Assembly: GCA_947501685.1 (NCBI GenBank)
Contig: CANMWQ010000004.1
Span: 248,001-312,000 of the forward strand
From: an uncultured Litoreibacter sp.
GTDB lineage: Bacteria > Pseudomonadota > Alphaproteobacteria > Rhodobacterales > Rhodobacteraceae
Reading direction: 5' to 3'
Length of the DNA: 64,000 nucleotides
Shown here in pieces: positions 54,025 through 63,479 of the stretch. A model generated the notes under the pieces. The model was not told where the DNA came from. It saw only the letters and a list, made by a program, of their open reading frames with translations, and searched no databases. The first letter of the stretch is position 1, and each line of letters begins with the position of its first letter. A program made the translations under genes and the position numbers.

Positions 54025-56025
54025 GTGGTTGGTGACAGTAAAATTCTTACGGTTTCTTACGGAACCTTTTCTTGCACCCTTGAAGGGTTTGACGATCCGT
54101 TCTCGACGATGAAAGCAATTGCGGAATATTTCCGCGATCTTGCCGCCGGGGACCGTTTCTTTGGAGCCGAGCCTCCGCAACCTGACGCAGACATGCTGCA
54201 CCGCATCGCAGAGGAGACGAATCGCTCCCGCGTGGATGCCGAGCTGACCGACAATTCGCTGGTTCTGCGCCAAACAGACTCTCGGCCAGAGACCGAAGTG
54301 GCCGCACCTGTTGCCGCTGCCGTCGCCGCTCCTGTTGTGGCCCCAGTGGTTGCTGAGGCAGCGCCCGTGGTCGAAGAGAAGGCCGAAGAGGCTGAGCCAG
54401 AAGTTGAAGAGGTGGACACTGCCGCCGAAGAGGTCACCGCAGAAGATGCTGGCGTCGCCGCTCCGGACGATGCCGAGACCATCAGCGAACATGCAGGCTA
54501 CGGCCAGCGCGACAGCATTGCCGAAAAACTGCAACGCATCCGCGCCGTGGTTTCAAAGGAGAACGCCGCCTCTGATGAGGAAGCCGCCTTCTTTAATGAA
54601 GACGAACATGCCGAGGAATTCGACGCCTCAGCTGCGCCAGCTTCGCACTCCTATGAGGCTGAATATGGTGCCGCATATGAGGAGGACAGCGATCAGGGCG
54701 ATGAGCCCGATGGTGGCTCCATGCTGGCGAGCGTCATGGCCCGCGCTGCAGATGACGCAAGCGGTGAAGACGCATCTGAGCAAGAAGATGACAGTACGCT
54801 GAACGATGCTCTGGCCGCTTTGAACGAGGATGCCGCCGAAGAGGCTGTAGAAGAGACAGACGAGTTCGAGCCAGAGATCGACATCGAGACGGAGCCCGCC
54901 TCAGAGGCGCAGGCCTTCGCCGAAGCGCAGATCGAGGAAGACAGCACGCTGTCTGCCGACACGGAAATGGACATGCCGGACGCCGCCGCTGACGAGGATG
55001 CGCTCGACGCGTCTTTGTCTGAGCGTCGCCCGATCAAAGTGGCCAAGATTTCCCGCGAGGAAATCGAAGCGGCACAATCAGGCGATATTTCTGTGGATAC
55101 AATCGAGCCCAGCGGCAGCTCTGAATTGTCTCCCATTGCCGAGGCCGAGCTGATGCTTGAATTGGCGCAGGTCGAGGCAGAGATGCAGGCTGCGGCCGAC
55201 CAAGACACGATGGCCGACGATATGGATGCCGAGGAAGACGTCACGTCTGAGGCGGATGCCGAGCACGAGGCCGAAGAGCGCGCCGCCCGCAAGGAACGCG
55301 CCCTCAAGGTCGAAGACGAGGATGACGCGCTGAACCGTCTGATGGACGCGACCAGCTCGCGCATGTCTGACGATGGCGAAGGGGCCGTGCGCCGCGCCTC
55401 CATCGCGCATCTCAAAGCGGCTGTCGCCGCGACCAAGGCCGATGACAGCATCGCCCAAGCTGCCGCCGACGAGGATGAGCGCGAAATGGACCAGTATCGC
55501 GACGATCTGGCACGCGTCGTGCGCCCCGGACGCGCACAGAGCAACCCTGAGGACTCCGAGACACAGCGCCCATCGCCGTTGGTGTTGGTCAGCGAGCAGC
55601 GCATTGACGGCGAAGAGGCCCCGGCCCCAGACGCCGCCGAAGTGAGCCCTCGGCGCATCAATGCAGGTAATCTGGCTCTTGAAGAAGAGTTCGAGGAAGA
55701 GGTCGATCCGAACCCCTTCGCCGCCTCCGATCAAGAAAGCTTCCGCGCCTTTGCAGCCCGCCACGCGGCTGTCGAGCTGCCGGACCTGCTGGAGGCCGCC
55801 GCCGCGCATTACGCTTATGTGGAGCAAAAGGACGACTTCACCCGCCCAATGCTGATGAACAAGACCACCAGCATCAACGAGGAAGGCGCAATCTCGCGTG
55901 AGGAAGGCCTGCGCGCCTTCGGCTCGCTCCTGCGTCGGGGCCGCATTGTCAAACGTGGCAATGGCAAATTCGTGATCTCGGAGACATCCCAGTTCGCACC
56001 AGAGGCCCGCGAAGCCGGGGAGTGA
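54025..56025 (+). CDS. Large acidic, mostly disordered protein with conserved ends
   Basis: Protein of about 666 residues that I cannot name. The N-terminal 60 residues look folded and conserved (LTVSYGTFSCTLEGFDDPF, AIAEYFRDLAAGDRFFGAEP). Residues of about 90-550 are strongly acidic and low in complexity, rich in Glu, Asp and Ala. The C-terminal 95 residues again look ordered (SFRAFAARHAAVELPDLLEA, FTRPMLMNKTTSINEEGAIS, GRIVKRGNGKFVISETSQF). No membrane segment or signal is visible, so it is likely cytoplasmic. The start is uncertain: GTG 54025 has GGGGAG 14 nt upstream, GTG 53998 is an alternative. A good terminator follows the gene. Confidence 0.7.
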   Translation: MVGDSKILTVSYGTFSCTLEGFDDPFSTMKAIAEYFRDLAAGDRFFGAEPPQPDADMLHRIAEETNRSRVDAELTDNSLVLRQTDSRPETEVAAPVAAAVAAPVVAPVVAEAAPVVEEKAEEAEPEVEEVDTAAEEVTAEDAGVAAPDDAETISEHAGYGQRDSIAEKLQRIRAVVSKENAASDEEAAFFNEDEHAEEFDASAAPASHSYEAEYGAAYEEDSDQGDEPDGGSMLASVMARAADDASGEDASEQEDDSTLNDALAALNEDAAEEAVEETDEFEPEIDIETEPASEAQAFAEAQIEEDSTLSADTEMDMPDAAADEDALDASLSERRPIKVAKISREEIEAAQSGDISVDTIEPSGSSELSPIAEAELMLELAQVEAEMQAAADQDTMADDMDAEEDVTSEADAEHEAEERAARKERALKVEDEDDALNRLMDATSSRMSDDGEGAVRRASIAHLKAAVAATKADDSIAQAAADEDEREMDQYRDDLARVVRPGRAQSNPEDSETQRPSPLVLVSEQRIDGEEAPAPDAAEVSPRRINAGNLALEEEFEEEVDPNPFAASDQESFRAFAARHAAVELPDLLEAAAAHYAYVEQKDDFTRPMLMNKTTSINEEGAISREEGLRAFGSLLRRGRIVKRGNGKFVISETSQFAPEAREAGE

Positions 56026-56056
56026 TCCCTGCCTTCATTGGCACCAACCACAGGAT

Positions 56057-56085
56057 GGGGCGCGCCTTCGGGCGGGCCCCGTTTT
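56057..56085 (+). terminator. Terminator after the acidic protein gene
   Basis: GGGGCGCGCC-TTCG-GGCGGGCCCC forms a 10-bp stem with one mismatch and a stable TTCG loop, followed by GTTTT. It lies 31 bp after the stop. Confidence 0.7.
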
Positions 56086-56123
56086 GCGTTCTGGGATCGC
56101 GTATAGGCCTGCCCGCGCGGGTG

Positions 56124-56342
56124 CTAGTCCTGATCAGGGTCCGCTTGGCCGATGCCTTTAAAGAGGGCCTTCAGCGGCAGCGCCCAGAGGATGCCGAGGC
56201 CCAGATAGATCAGCAGTTCCAGCACGAAAGACGGGCGCGGCAAGAGCCCCACCAGAGAGACCGCCACCACGATATAAAGCGGCAGGCCCACCAGCAAGAA
56301 CAGCAGCGACCAGCGTTTGCGGGCTTTGTAGCTTAGGGCCAT
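56124..56342 (-). CDS. DUF2842 family small membrane protein
   Basis: Protein of 72 residues with two hydrophobic segments (SLLFLLVGLPLYIVVAVSLV and LELLIYLGLGILWALPLKAL), a basic N-terminus (MALSYKARKR) and an acidic tail. This matches the DUF2842 pattern of alphaproteobacterial inner-membrane proteins. It follows purA on the same strand after 36 bp and is probably cotranscribed with it. Function unknown. Confidence 0.82.
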   Translation of the reverse strand: MALSYKARKRWSLLFLLVGLPLYIVVAVSLVGLLPRPSFVLELLIYLGLGILWALPLKALFKGIGQADPDQD

Positions 56343-56378
56343 GGTGTCTCCGTCTGTTGGGGCGTGTGCGTTATGTCC

Positions 56379-57677
56379 TCAATCCGCGAACGGGTCGGTC
56401 ACCAAGATCGTGTCCTCGCGTTCCGGCGAGGTAGAAAGTAGGGCGACGGGGCAGTCGATCAACTCCTCCACGCGGCGCACATATTTGATGGCCTCGGCAG
56501 GCAGCTCCGCCCAGCTGCGGGCACCCTCGGTCGATTGTGACCAGCCCGGCATGCTTTCCCAGATCGGGGTGCAGCGCGCCTGATGGTCGGCGGCGGTGGG
56601 CAGATAATCAATCCGCTCCCCGTCCAGCTCGTAGCCCACACAGATTTTCAACTCTTCAAACCCGTCCAGCACATCCAGCTTGGTAAAGGCGATGCCACTA
56701 ACGCCAGAAGTCGCGCAGGTCTGGCGCACCAGCACCGCATCAAACCAGCCGCAGCGCCGCTGCCGGCCCGTGACGGTACCAAATTCATGCCCGCGCTCAC
56801 CCAGCCGCTGCCCATCCGCGTCATGCAGCTCGGCCGTGAACGGACCCTCGCCGACACGCGTGGTGTAGGCCTTCACAATCCCCAGCACAAAATCTATCGC
56901 CCCCGGCCCCAGCCCCGAGCCCGTCGCCGCCTGACCCGCAATCACATTCGATGAGGTCACAAACGGGTAGGTCCCGAAATCAATGTCCAAAAGCGCGCCC
57001 TGCGCGCCCTCAAACAGGATGCGCTTGCCCGCCTTGCGCTTCTCGGCCAGCACCTTCCAGACGGGGGCGGCAAATTGCAGCACGCTTGGCGCGATTTCCA
57101 TCAAAGACGCGATCAGCGCCTCGCGGTCCACCTCGGCCAACCCCATGCCGCGGCGCAGCGTGTCATGATGTTGCAGCAGCCGATCCACGCGTGTCTCCAA
57201 CGTGGCGCGGTCTGCCAGATCGGCCACCCGAATGGCACGCCTCCCGACTTTGTCCTCATAGGCCGGCCCAATGCCGCGCCCGGTGGTGCCGATCTTGGCC
57301 ACCTTGTTGGAGCCCGCAGATTCGCGCGCGCGGTCCAGCTCGCCATGAACCGGCAGGATCAGCGGGGTGTTTTCCGCAATCATCAGATTGTCGCGGTTTA
57401 TCTCAACGCCTTGGCTTTGCAGCAGCGCGATCTCGTCCTTCAGATGCCACGGGTCCAGCACCACCCCATTGCCAATCACGCTCAGCTTGCCGCCGCGCAC
57501 AATGCCCGAGGGCAGCAGCGACAATTTGTAAACCTTGCCGTCGATCACCAGCGTGTGGCCAGCGTTATGCCCCCCTTGAAAGCGCACAATCGTGTCGGCA
57601 CGTTCCGACAGCCAATCTACAATCTTGCCCTTCCCCTCGTCACCCCATTGGGCGCCGACAACGACGACATTGGCCAT
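56379..57677 (-). CDS. purA: Adenylosuccinate synthetase
   Basis: GTP-dependent ligase that joins IMP and aspartate in AMP synthesis. It has 432 residues. It opens [20 protein letters not shown], with the catalytic Asp and GKGK loop. The IMP/GTP segments include [53 protein letters not shown] and the C-terminal GTP-specificity region ([18 protein letters not shown]). AAAGGAAAG precedes the ATG at 57677. The frame continues open 184 codons upstream, but that part is antisense to secG. Confidence 0.98.
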   Translation of the reverse strand: MANVVVVGAQWGDEGKGKIVDWLSERADTIVRFQGGHNAGHTLVIDGKVYKLSLLPSGIVRGGKLSVIGNGVVLDPWHLKDEIALLQSQGVEINRDNLMIAENTPLILPVHGELDRARESAGSNKVAKIGTTGRGIGPAYEDKVGRRAIRVADLADRATLETRVDRLLQHHDTLRRGMGLAEVDREALIASLMEIAPSVLQFAAPVWKVLAEKRKAGKRILFEGAQGALLDIDFGTYPFVTSSNVIAGQAATGSGLGPGAIDFVLGIVKAYTTRVGEGPFTAELHDADGQRLGERGHEFGTVTGRQRRCGWFDAVLVRQTCATSGVSGIAFTKLDVLDGFEELKICVGYELDGERIDYLPTAADHQARCTPIWESMPGWSQSTEGARSWAELPAEAIKYVRRVEELIDCPVALLSTSPEREDTILVTDPFAD

Positions 57678-57845
57678 GATGCTTTCCTTTGACTTGGATA
57701 AACCCGCGCCCGTATAGCGGGCGGGTTCGGCGGGCGAAAGCCTCAATCGCGCATTCATCAGGCGCAATCCGCGTGCTATGGGTTGCGTGCGGGCCACGCC
57801 ACGATTACATACGCGCCATCTTGAACGCGAAGGCCGCATCCCTCC

Positions 57846-58211
57846 ATGGAAAACATTGTCCTGACCATCCACCTGATCATCTCGCTCTGCTTGATCGGGA
57901 TCGTGCTTATCCAACGCTCTGAGGGCGGCGGTCTTGGCATTGGCGGCGGTGGTGGCGGCGGGGCCATGTCGGGCCGTCCGGGTGTGACCGCTTTGGGCAA
58001 GCTGACATGGCTTTTTGGCATCGCGTTCGTGATCACCTCGATCACGCTGACGGTGCTGGCCACACAAAACAGCGGTGGCAGCTCGGTGCTGGACGGCGAC
58101 GGCTTGCTGCCGCCTGCAACCACGGAAGAAGGTGCCATCCCATCTGGCGACGTGCTCTTGCCGCCGACTACGGGTGACGCGCCACTGACGCCGCCCCGCG
58201 TGGACGAGTAA
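57846..58211 (+). CDS. secG: Protein translocase subunit SecG
   Basis: Accessory membrane subunit of the SecYEG channel, 121 residues. Helix 1 is [20 protein letters not shown] and helix 2 is [20 protein letters not shown], joined by the conserved cytoplasmic loop [19 protein letters not shown]. The Pro/Thr/Asp-rich C-terminal tail (about 85-121) is longer than in E. coli and of unknown role. It is separated by 202 bp from pyrG, the usual neighbour of secG in many alphaproteobacteria. Confidence 0.95.
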   Translation: MENIVLTIHLIISLCLIGIVLIQRSEGGGLGIGGGGGGGAMSGRPGVTALGKLTWLFGIAFVITSITLTVLATQNSGGSSVLDGDGLLPPATTEEGAIPSGDVLLPPTTGDAPLTPPRVDE

Positions 58212-58413
58212 GCACCACCCAAACGGCAATTTCCTACCAATTCTGGGGGCTTACGCTACGGCCTCTACAGTATCTGGGTATTTTCTGGGGATAAAGCGGG
58301 CCTGCACGGTTGCGGGGGGGCCTCGAATCCTCTATTTCTTAACTCCCGTGAGTAAGGGCATCTGCACGCCCTGAAAGACCATAAAAACACTTGGACGCGG
58401 GGCGCATCGGCAC

Positions 58414-60057
58414 ATGGCGAGATATATTTTCATTACCGGCGGCGTTGTGTCTTCGCTTGGCAAAGGGCTGGCCTCCGCCGCCCTTGGCGCGCTGTTGCAG
58501 GCGCGCGGCTATTCGGTGCGACTGCGCAAGCTGGACCCGTATCTGAACGTCGACCCCGGCACCATGTCGCCTTTCGAGCATGGCGAGGTGTTTGTCACCG
58601 ATGATGGGGCGGAGACCGACCTTGATCTGGGCCATTACGAGCGTTTCACCGGCGTGGCCGCCCGCAACAGCGATTCCATTTCCTCGGGCCGGGTCTATTC
58701 GACCGTGCTGGAAAAGGAGCGGCGCGGCGACTATCTGGGCAAGACCATCCAGGTGATCCCGCATGTTACCAACGAGATCAAAGACTTCATCAAGATCGGC
58801 GATGACGAGGTCGATTTCATGCTCTGCGAGATCGGCGGCACCGTGGGCGACATTGAAGGCCTGCCCTTCTTTGAGGCGATCCGGCAATTTGCCCATGAAC
58901 GCCCGCGCGGCGAATGCCTGTTCATGCACCTGACCCTGCTGCCCTATCTTGCGGCCTCCGGCGAATTGAAGACCAAACCGACGCAGCATTCTGTCAAAGA
59001 GCTGCAATCCATCGGCATCGCCCCCGACATTCTGGTCTGCCGCTCTGAGCACGAGATCCCCGAAAAAGAGCGCGAAAAGCTGGCGCTGTTCTGCAACGTG
59101 CGCAAGGAAAGCGTGATTGCGGCCTACGACCTGAAATCCATCTACGAGGCCCCGCTGGCCTATCACGAGCAAGGGCTCGATCAGGCGGTTCTGGACGCGT
59201 TCGGCATCACGCCCGCTCCAAAGCCGAAATTGCATGTCTGGGAAGACGTCAAAGACCGAGTGAACAACCCCGAGGGCGAGGTGAAAATCGCCATCGTGGG
59301 CAAATACACCCAGCTTGAAGACGCCTATAAGTCGATCAACGAGGCGCTGACCCATGGCGGCATGAAAAACCGGGTGAAGGTCAGGATCGAATGGGTCGAT
59401 GCGGAGATCTTCGACCGCGAGGACGCGGCCCCGCATCTCGAAGGCTACCACGCCATTCTGGTGCCCGGCGGCTTTGGGGAGCGCGGCACGGAAGGCAAGA
59501 TCAAGGCCGCGCAATTCGCCCGAGAGCACAAAATCCCCTATCTGGGCATCTGTCTGGGCATGCAAATGGCCGTCATCGAGGCCGCACGCAATCTGGCCGG
59601 GATCGAGACCGCTGGATCGGAAGAATTCGACCACGAAGCGGGCAAGAAACGCTTTGAGCCGGTGGTCTACCACCTCAAGGAATGGGTGCAGGGCAACCAC
59701 AAGGTCAAGCGTCGCGAAGGCGACGACAAAGGCGGCACCATGCGGCTGGGCGCCTATAACGCGACGCTGAATGAGGGCTCGAAAGTGGCCGAAGTCTACG
59801 GCAGCACCTCCATCGAGGAACGCCACCGCCACCGCTACGAGGTCGACATCAAATACCGCGAAGAGCTGGAAAAACAGGGGCTGATCTTCTCGGGCATGTC
59901 GCCCGATGGCAAGCTGCCGGAGATCGTCGAAGTGAAAGATCACCCGTGGTTCATCGGCGTGCAGTTCCACCCTGAACTGAAGTCCAAACCCTTCGCCCCG
60001 CACCCGCTTTTTGCGGATTTTGTCCGCGCCGCCAAGGACGTCTCGCGTCTGGTATAG
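58414..60057 (+). CDS. pyrG: CTP synthase
   Basis: Makes CTP from UTP, ATP and glutamine. It has 547 residues, close to the 545 of E. coli. The N-terminal synthetase domain opens [20 protein letters not shown] and holds the CTP/UTP site ([20 protein letters not shown]). The C-terminal class I glutaminase domain has the oxyanion loop [14 protein letters not shown], the nucleophile [17 protein letters not shown] and the His-Glu in [12 protein letters not shown]. It is followed by three small genes; the first TerB gene has its SD (TAGGAG) overlapping the pyrG stop codon, so translation is coupled. Confidence 0.98.
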   Translation: MARYIFITGGVVSSLGKGLASAALGALLQARGYSVRLRKLDPYLNVDPGTMSPFEHGEVFVTDDGAETDLDLGHYERFTGVAARNSDSISSGRVYSTVLEKERRGDYLGKTIQVIPHVTNEIKDFIKIGDDEVDFMLCEIGGTVGDIEGLPFFEAIRQFAHERPRGECLFMHLTLLPYLAASGELKTKPTQHSVKELQSIGIAPDILVCRSEHEIPEKEREKLALFCNVRKESVIAAYDLKSIYEAPLAYHEQGLDQAVLDAFGITPAPKPKLHVWEDVKDRVNNPEGEVKIAIVGKYTQLEDAYKSINEALTHGGMKNRVKVRIEWVDAEIFDREDAAPHLEGYHAILVPGGFGERGTEGKIKAAQFAREHKIPYLGICLGMQMAVIEAARNLAGIETAGSEEFDHEAGKKRFEPVVYHLKEWVQGNHKVKRREGDDKGGTMRLGAYNATLNEGSKVAEVYGSTSIEERHRHRYEVDIKYREELEKQGLIFSGMSPDGKLPEIVEVKDHPWFIGVQFHPELKSKPFAPHPLFADFVRAAKDVSRLV

Positions 60058-60065
60058 GAGCCCCC

Positions 60066-60461
60066 ATGTTCGCATCCTGGTTCACCAAATCCACGCCCTC
60101 CGAGCCGCTGCCCGAGGTCACCACGGAGCTGGCGCTTGGCGCTTTGCTGGTGCGCATGGCGAAGGTAGACGAGGTCTATCACCACGCGGAGATCTCCACC
60201 CTTGACCGGGTGCTGGCCGACCGGTTCGATCTGAACCCGGTGGAGGCCGCCAAGATGCGCGCGACCTGCGAGCAATTGGAAAAGGCAGCACCCGATACGG
60301 ATGAATTTGTGGCGCTGGTGCGCGACAATGTCCCCCTCGGCGACCGGGCCGCCCTTTTGACTGTGCTCCAACGCGTGGCGGAGGCTGACGGGGTCGAGCG
60401 CGCCGAAGAGATGGCACTGATCAAAGAGCTGCGCCTGTCGCTCCTGCCCACCGACACGTGA
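60066..60461 (+). CDS. TerB-like protein (first of two)
   Basis: Cytoplasmic helical protein of 131 residues in the TerB/TerB-like family. Two copies of the hydrophobic-Asp-x-x-hydrophobic-x-x-x-Glu pattern typical of the fold are visible: LLVRMAKVDEVYHHAEISTL and LQRVAEADGVERAEEMALI. TerB proteins bind divalent metal through such acidic residues and are linked to tellurite resistance and membrane stress; small stand-alone members are of unknown function. It is coupled to pyrG and separated by 82 bp from the DUF1330 gene. A paralogue lies 376 bp downstream. Confidence 0.85.
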   Translation: MFASWFTKSTPSEPLPEVTTELALGALLVRMAKVDEVYHHAEISTLDRVLADRFDLNPVEAAKMRATCEQLEKAAPDTDEFVALVRDNVPLGDRAALLTVLQRVAEADGVERAEEMALIKELRLSLLPTDT

Positions 60462-60543
60462 CCCTTGCCTAGAAGCCCGGCCCTTGCAAATCGGCGCTTT
60501 TTGGCTAGCTGTTAGAGACCACTGCGCCGCAAAAGGACCTGTC

Positions 60544-60837
60544 ATGCCCAAAGCCTACTGGGTCGCCAACGCGACCGTCACCGACCCGGACGCCTACCAG
60601 CGCTACCGCGAGGCAAACGCCACTGCCTTCGCCAAATACGGCGCGAAATTTCTGGTGCGCGGCGGCGCGCAGTCTGACAAGGAGGGCACGCCCGCACCGC
60701 GCACTGTGGTGATCGAATTCAAGGACCTCGCCACGGCTGAGGCCTGCTACAACAGCCCCGAATATCAGGATGCCAAGGCGCTTCGTGACGGGGCCTCCAC
60801 CGCCAATTTGGTCATCGTAGAAGGGTATGATCCGTAA
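60544..60837 (+). CDS. DUF1330 family protein
   Basis: Protein of 97 residues in the dimeric alpha+beta ferredoxin-like barrel family DUF1330. It opens MPKAYWVANATVTDPDAYQR, with RTVVIEFKDLATAEACYNSP and EYQDAKALRDGASTANLVIV in the second half, all typical. The function is unknown; related folds bind small aromatic or fatty ligands. The stop codon is directly followed by the ATG of the second TerB gene (TAAATG), so the two are translated together. ATG 60544 is chosen because the family starts exactly there. Confidence 0.92.
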   Translation: MPKAYWVANATVTDPDAYQRYREANATAFAKYGAKFLVRGGAQSDKEGTPAPRTVVIEFKDLATAEACYNSPEYQDAKALRDGASTANLVIVEGYDP

Positions 60838-61284
60838 ATGTTTGACGCGCTCCTGAAAGTTCTTACCGGCGACACGCCTGACCCGCTGCCCGACACTGAC
60901 GCAAGGCTGGCGCTGGCCGCCCTGCTGGTGCGGCTGGCCCGCACGGATGGCAGCTATGACGCCTCCGAGGCCTCGCGCATCGACCTGATCCTCGCGCGGC
61001 GCTACCAGATCACCGATACCGAGGCCGGCAAGCTGCGCGCTGACGCCGAAATGCTGGAAACCGAGGCCCCCGACACGGTGCGGTTCACCCGCGCCATCAA
61101 GGATCACACCGCCCATGAACAGCGCGACAGCGTCATCGAAGACATCTGGGAGCTGGCGCTGGCCGACGGGTCCCGCTCCGATGACGAGGACAGCCTGATC
61201 CGCATGGTCTCCCCGCTCTTGGGCATCAATGACCGCGACAGCGCGCTGGCCCGCCAAAGGGTCATCGACCGACTGAACGGGTAA
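60838..61284 (+). CDS. TerB-like protein (second of two)
   Basis: TerB-family protein of 148 residues and paralogue of the gene at 60066. Shared features are the opening MF--, LLVRLARTDGSYDASEASRI near residue 32 and LALADGSRSDDEDSLIRMVS in the second half. This copy keeps the DG-x-E type acidic loops better than the first. It abuts the DUF1330 gene and is followed by a gap of 66 bp and the glutamine synthetase-like gene. No other tellurite-resistance (ter) gene is near, so a role in tellurite resistance is not supported by context. Confidence 0.85.
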   Translation: MFDALLKVLTGDTPDPLPDTDARLALAALLVRLARTDGSYDASEASRIDLILARRYQITDTEAGKLRADAEMLETEAPDTVRFTRAIKDHTAHEQRDSVIEDIWELALADGSRSDDEDSLIRMVSPLLGINDRDSALARQRVIDRLNG

Positions 61285-61350
61285 CACCCTTGACGGCTCT
61301 GCGGCGGCCCTGCCAAGTGGCGCAAAGCTGAGCACCGTTAGGGACACCAC

Positions 61351-62685
61351 ATGACCACCTGGCTTTCCGAGCATCCCGAGATCCGCAACATCCGTGCGGC
61401 GGTCTCCGACCTCAACGGGCAAGCGCGCGGCAAACGGATGCCTGCGCGGTTTGGCGACAAGCTGCTGAGCGACGGGTCTCGCATGCCCATGTCGGTGCTC
61501 AACGTGGATATCTGGGGCGACGACATCGAAGACAGCCCGCTGGTCTTCGCCTCCGGCGACGCTGACGGCGTGCTCAAACCCACAGAGCGCGGCTTTGTGC
61601 CCATGCCGTGGCTCGACACGCCAACGGCGCTGCTGCCGATGTGGATGTTTCTGGACAATGGCACGCCGTTTGCAGGCGACCCGCGGCACGCGCTGAAATC
61701 CGTGCTCGACCGCTATGCCAGCCACGGCTGGACGCCTGTCGTGGCCACGGAGCTGGAATTCTACCTCATCGACGACAGCGGCGAGACGCTGCAACCCCCG
61801 CCCTCGCCCCGCTCCGGCAAACGCCGCTGGGGCGGCGAGGTGCTGTCGCTGCGGGCGCTGGACGCGTTCGACAGCTTTTTCACGGAGCTCTATGACGCCT
61901 GCGAGGCGATGGACATCCCTGCCGAGGCCGCAATTTCCGAAGGCGGGATCGGGCAATATGAGATCAACCTGTGCCATTGCCCCGACGCGCTGAAGGCGGC
62001 GGATGATGCGTGGCTGTTCAAGCTGATGGTGCGCGGGCTGGCCCGCAAACACGGCTTCGCTGCCAGCTTCATGGCCAAACCCTATGCGGAGCATGCAGGC
62101 ACCGGCATGCACACGCATTTCTCCGTGCTCGACCGCGACGGGCGCAACATTTTCGACGATGGTGGCGAGGTGGGGACCGCGCTGCTGCAACACGCCATCG
62201 CGGGTTGTCTGGCCGCCATGCCCGCCTCTATGCTGGTCTTCGCGCCGCATGGAAACAGCTATGACCGCTTCACCCCCGACGCCCACGCACCTACGGGCAT
62301 CGGCTGGGGGTATGAAAACCGCACCACCGCCATTCGCGTCCCCGCAGGGGAGCACAAAGCGCGGCGGATCGAGCACCGGGTCGCAGGCGGCGACATCAAC
62401 CCCTACCTGATGCTGAGCGTGGTGCTGGGCGCCGCATTGCTGGGCATAGAAGACAAGCTGGCCGCACCCGCGCCGGTGAAAGGCTCCGCCTATGAGGCGG
62501 GGCTCGCGCAACTGCCGACCACATGGCAAGCCGCCATATCAGCCTTCGAGCAGGACCCGCTGACCCCGCGCCTGCTGCCCAAACAGCTGATCCGCAATTA
62601 CGTGATGACCAAAAAGCAAGAGGCGCAATATTACGCGGAGCTGAGCCCCGCGGAACGCATCGACCTCTACCTCGACACAGTCTGA
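61351..62685 (+). CDS. Glutamine synthetase family protein (gamma-glutamyl-polyamine synthetase-like)
   Basis: ATP-dependent ligase of 444 residues in the glutamine synthetase fold. The N-terminal beta-grasp part has AAVSDLNGQARGKRMPA. The catalytic part has ATELEFYLIDDSGETL, GGIGQYEINLCHC, KPYAEHAGTGMHTHFSVLDR, NSYDRFTPDAHAPTGIGWGY and ENRTTAIRVPAGE, so the metal- and ATP-binding residues are present. Its start and active-site loops fit PuuA-like enzymes, which glutamylate putrescine, rather than the GlnA used in ammonia assimilation. An amidotransferase gene and a second glutamine synthetase-like gene follow, as in polyamine catabolism loci. Confidence 0.85.
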   Translation: MTTWLSEHPEIRNIRAAVSDLNGQARGKRMPARFGDKLLSDGSRMPMSVLNVDIWGDDIEDSPLVFASGDADGVLKPTERGFVPMPWLDTPTALLPMWMFLDNGTPFAGDPRHALKSVLDRYASHGWTPVVATELEFYLIDDSGETLQPPPSPRSGKRRWGGEVLSLRALDAFDSFFTELYDACEAMDIPAEAAISEGGIGQYEINLCHCPDALKAADDAWLFKLMVRGLARKHGFAASFMAKPYAEHAGTGMHTHFSVLDRDGRNIFDDGGEVGTALLQHAIAGCLAAMPASMLVFAPHGNSYDRFTPDAHAPTGIGWGYENRTTAIRVPAGEHKARRIEHRVAGGDINPYLMLSVVLGAALLGIEDKLAAPAPVKGSAYEAGLAQLPTTWQAAISAFEQDPLTPRLLPKQLIRNYVMTKKQEAQYYAELSPAERIDLYLDTV

Positions 62686-62780
62686 GCGCGGATCATGGCG
62701 GGCAACGTCCCATGCGGCCCGTCCTTCCCTTGGGGCCTGTCCTCAGGTAACGTCTGGCAACACAATCAAAGAGTCTCCAC

Positions 62781-63479
62781 ATGAAAATCGGCATCCTCGA
62801 ATGCGGCCACACCATGCCCGAGGTCGAAACCAAGCACGGCACCTTCCCCGACATGTTCGCACGGCTGCTGGACGGAAACGGCTTCAGCTTTGCCAGCTAT
62901 GACGTTGAGTTCATGCAGTTTCCGGCCAACATCACCGAATGCGACGGCTGGCTTTTGACCGGCTCGAAACACGGAGCCTACGAGGATCACCCGTTCATCC
63001 CCCCGCTGGAAACCTTCATCCGCGACAGCTACGCGGCGGGCGTTCCGATCGTGGGGATTTGCTTTGGCCACCAGATCATCGCGCAGGCCCTTGGCGGCCA
63101 TGTGGAGAAGTTCAAAGACGGCTGGGCGCTGGGTCTGAACGAGTATGACTTTGAAGGGCACGGCACCGTCGCGCTGAACGCGTGGCATCAAGATCAGGTG
63201 CTCCGCCTCCCCGAGGGGGCGCGGCCCGTGGCCTCCAACGCGTTTTGTGCCAATGCGGCGCTGGTCTATGGCGACCGAGCCTTCACTGTGCAGCCGCATC
63301 CCGAATTTGGCGGGGCCATCATCAGCGATTATGTCGACATGCGGCGTGGCACGGCGGATTACGCCGACACGTTGATGGACCGGGCGAAATCCCGGCATGC
63401 GGAGCCTGATCACAACGCCCTGCTGGCCCAGAAGATCGCCAGCTTTTTCAAACAACCCCGCGAGGCGCGGCATGGCTGA
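62781..63479 (+). CDS. Class I glutamine amidotransferase-like hydrolase
   Basis: Triad amidotransferase of 232 residues. The oxyanion loop is LLTGSKHGAYEDHPFI, the nucleophile elbow VGICFGHQIIAQALGG (Cys near residue 95), and the His-Glu dyad is in TVQPHPEFGG. With no synthase domain, it probably works as a free hydrolase. Next to glutamine synthetase-like genes, the likely role is cleavage of gamma-glutamyl amide products in polyamine breakdown, comparable to PuuD, although it is shorter than PuuD and closer to GuaA-type amidotransferases. It overlaps the next gene by 8 bp. Confidence 0.82.
   Translation: MKIGILECGHTMPEVETKHGTFPDMFARLLDGNGFSFASYDVEFMQFPANITECDGWLLTGSKHGAYEDHPFIPPLETFIRDSYAAGVPIVGICFGHQIIAQALGGHVEKFKDGWALGLNEYDFEGHGTVALNAWHQDQVLRLPEGARPVASNAFCANAALVYGDRAFTVQPHPEFGGAIISDYVDMRRGTADYADTLMDRAKSRHAEPDHNALLAQKIASFFKQPREARHG

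Noticed and set aside
58339-60075. 578-codon minus-strand frame opposite pyrG (similar long shadows lie opposite glyS, folB, gor and the glutamine synthetase-like gene).
   Set aside because: Each lies exactly opposite a well-supported gene and shows no domain; they are codon-bias shadows.
60066-61284. A tellurite-resistance operon, suggested by the TerB-like proteins.
   Set aside because: None of terA, terC, terD, terE or terZ is present, and stand-alone TerB-like proteins are widespread without such a role.
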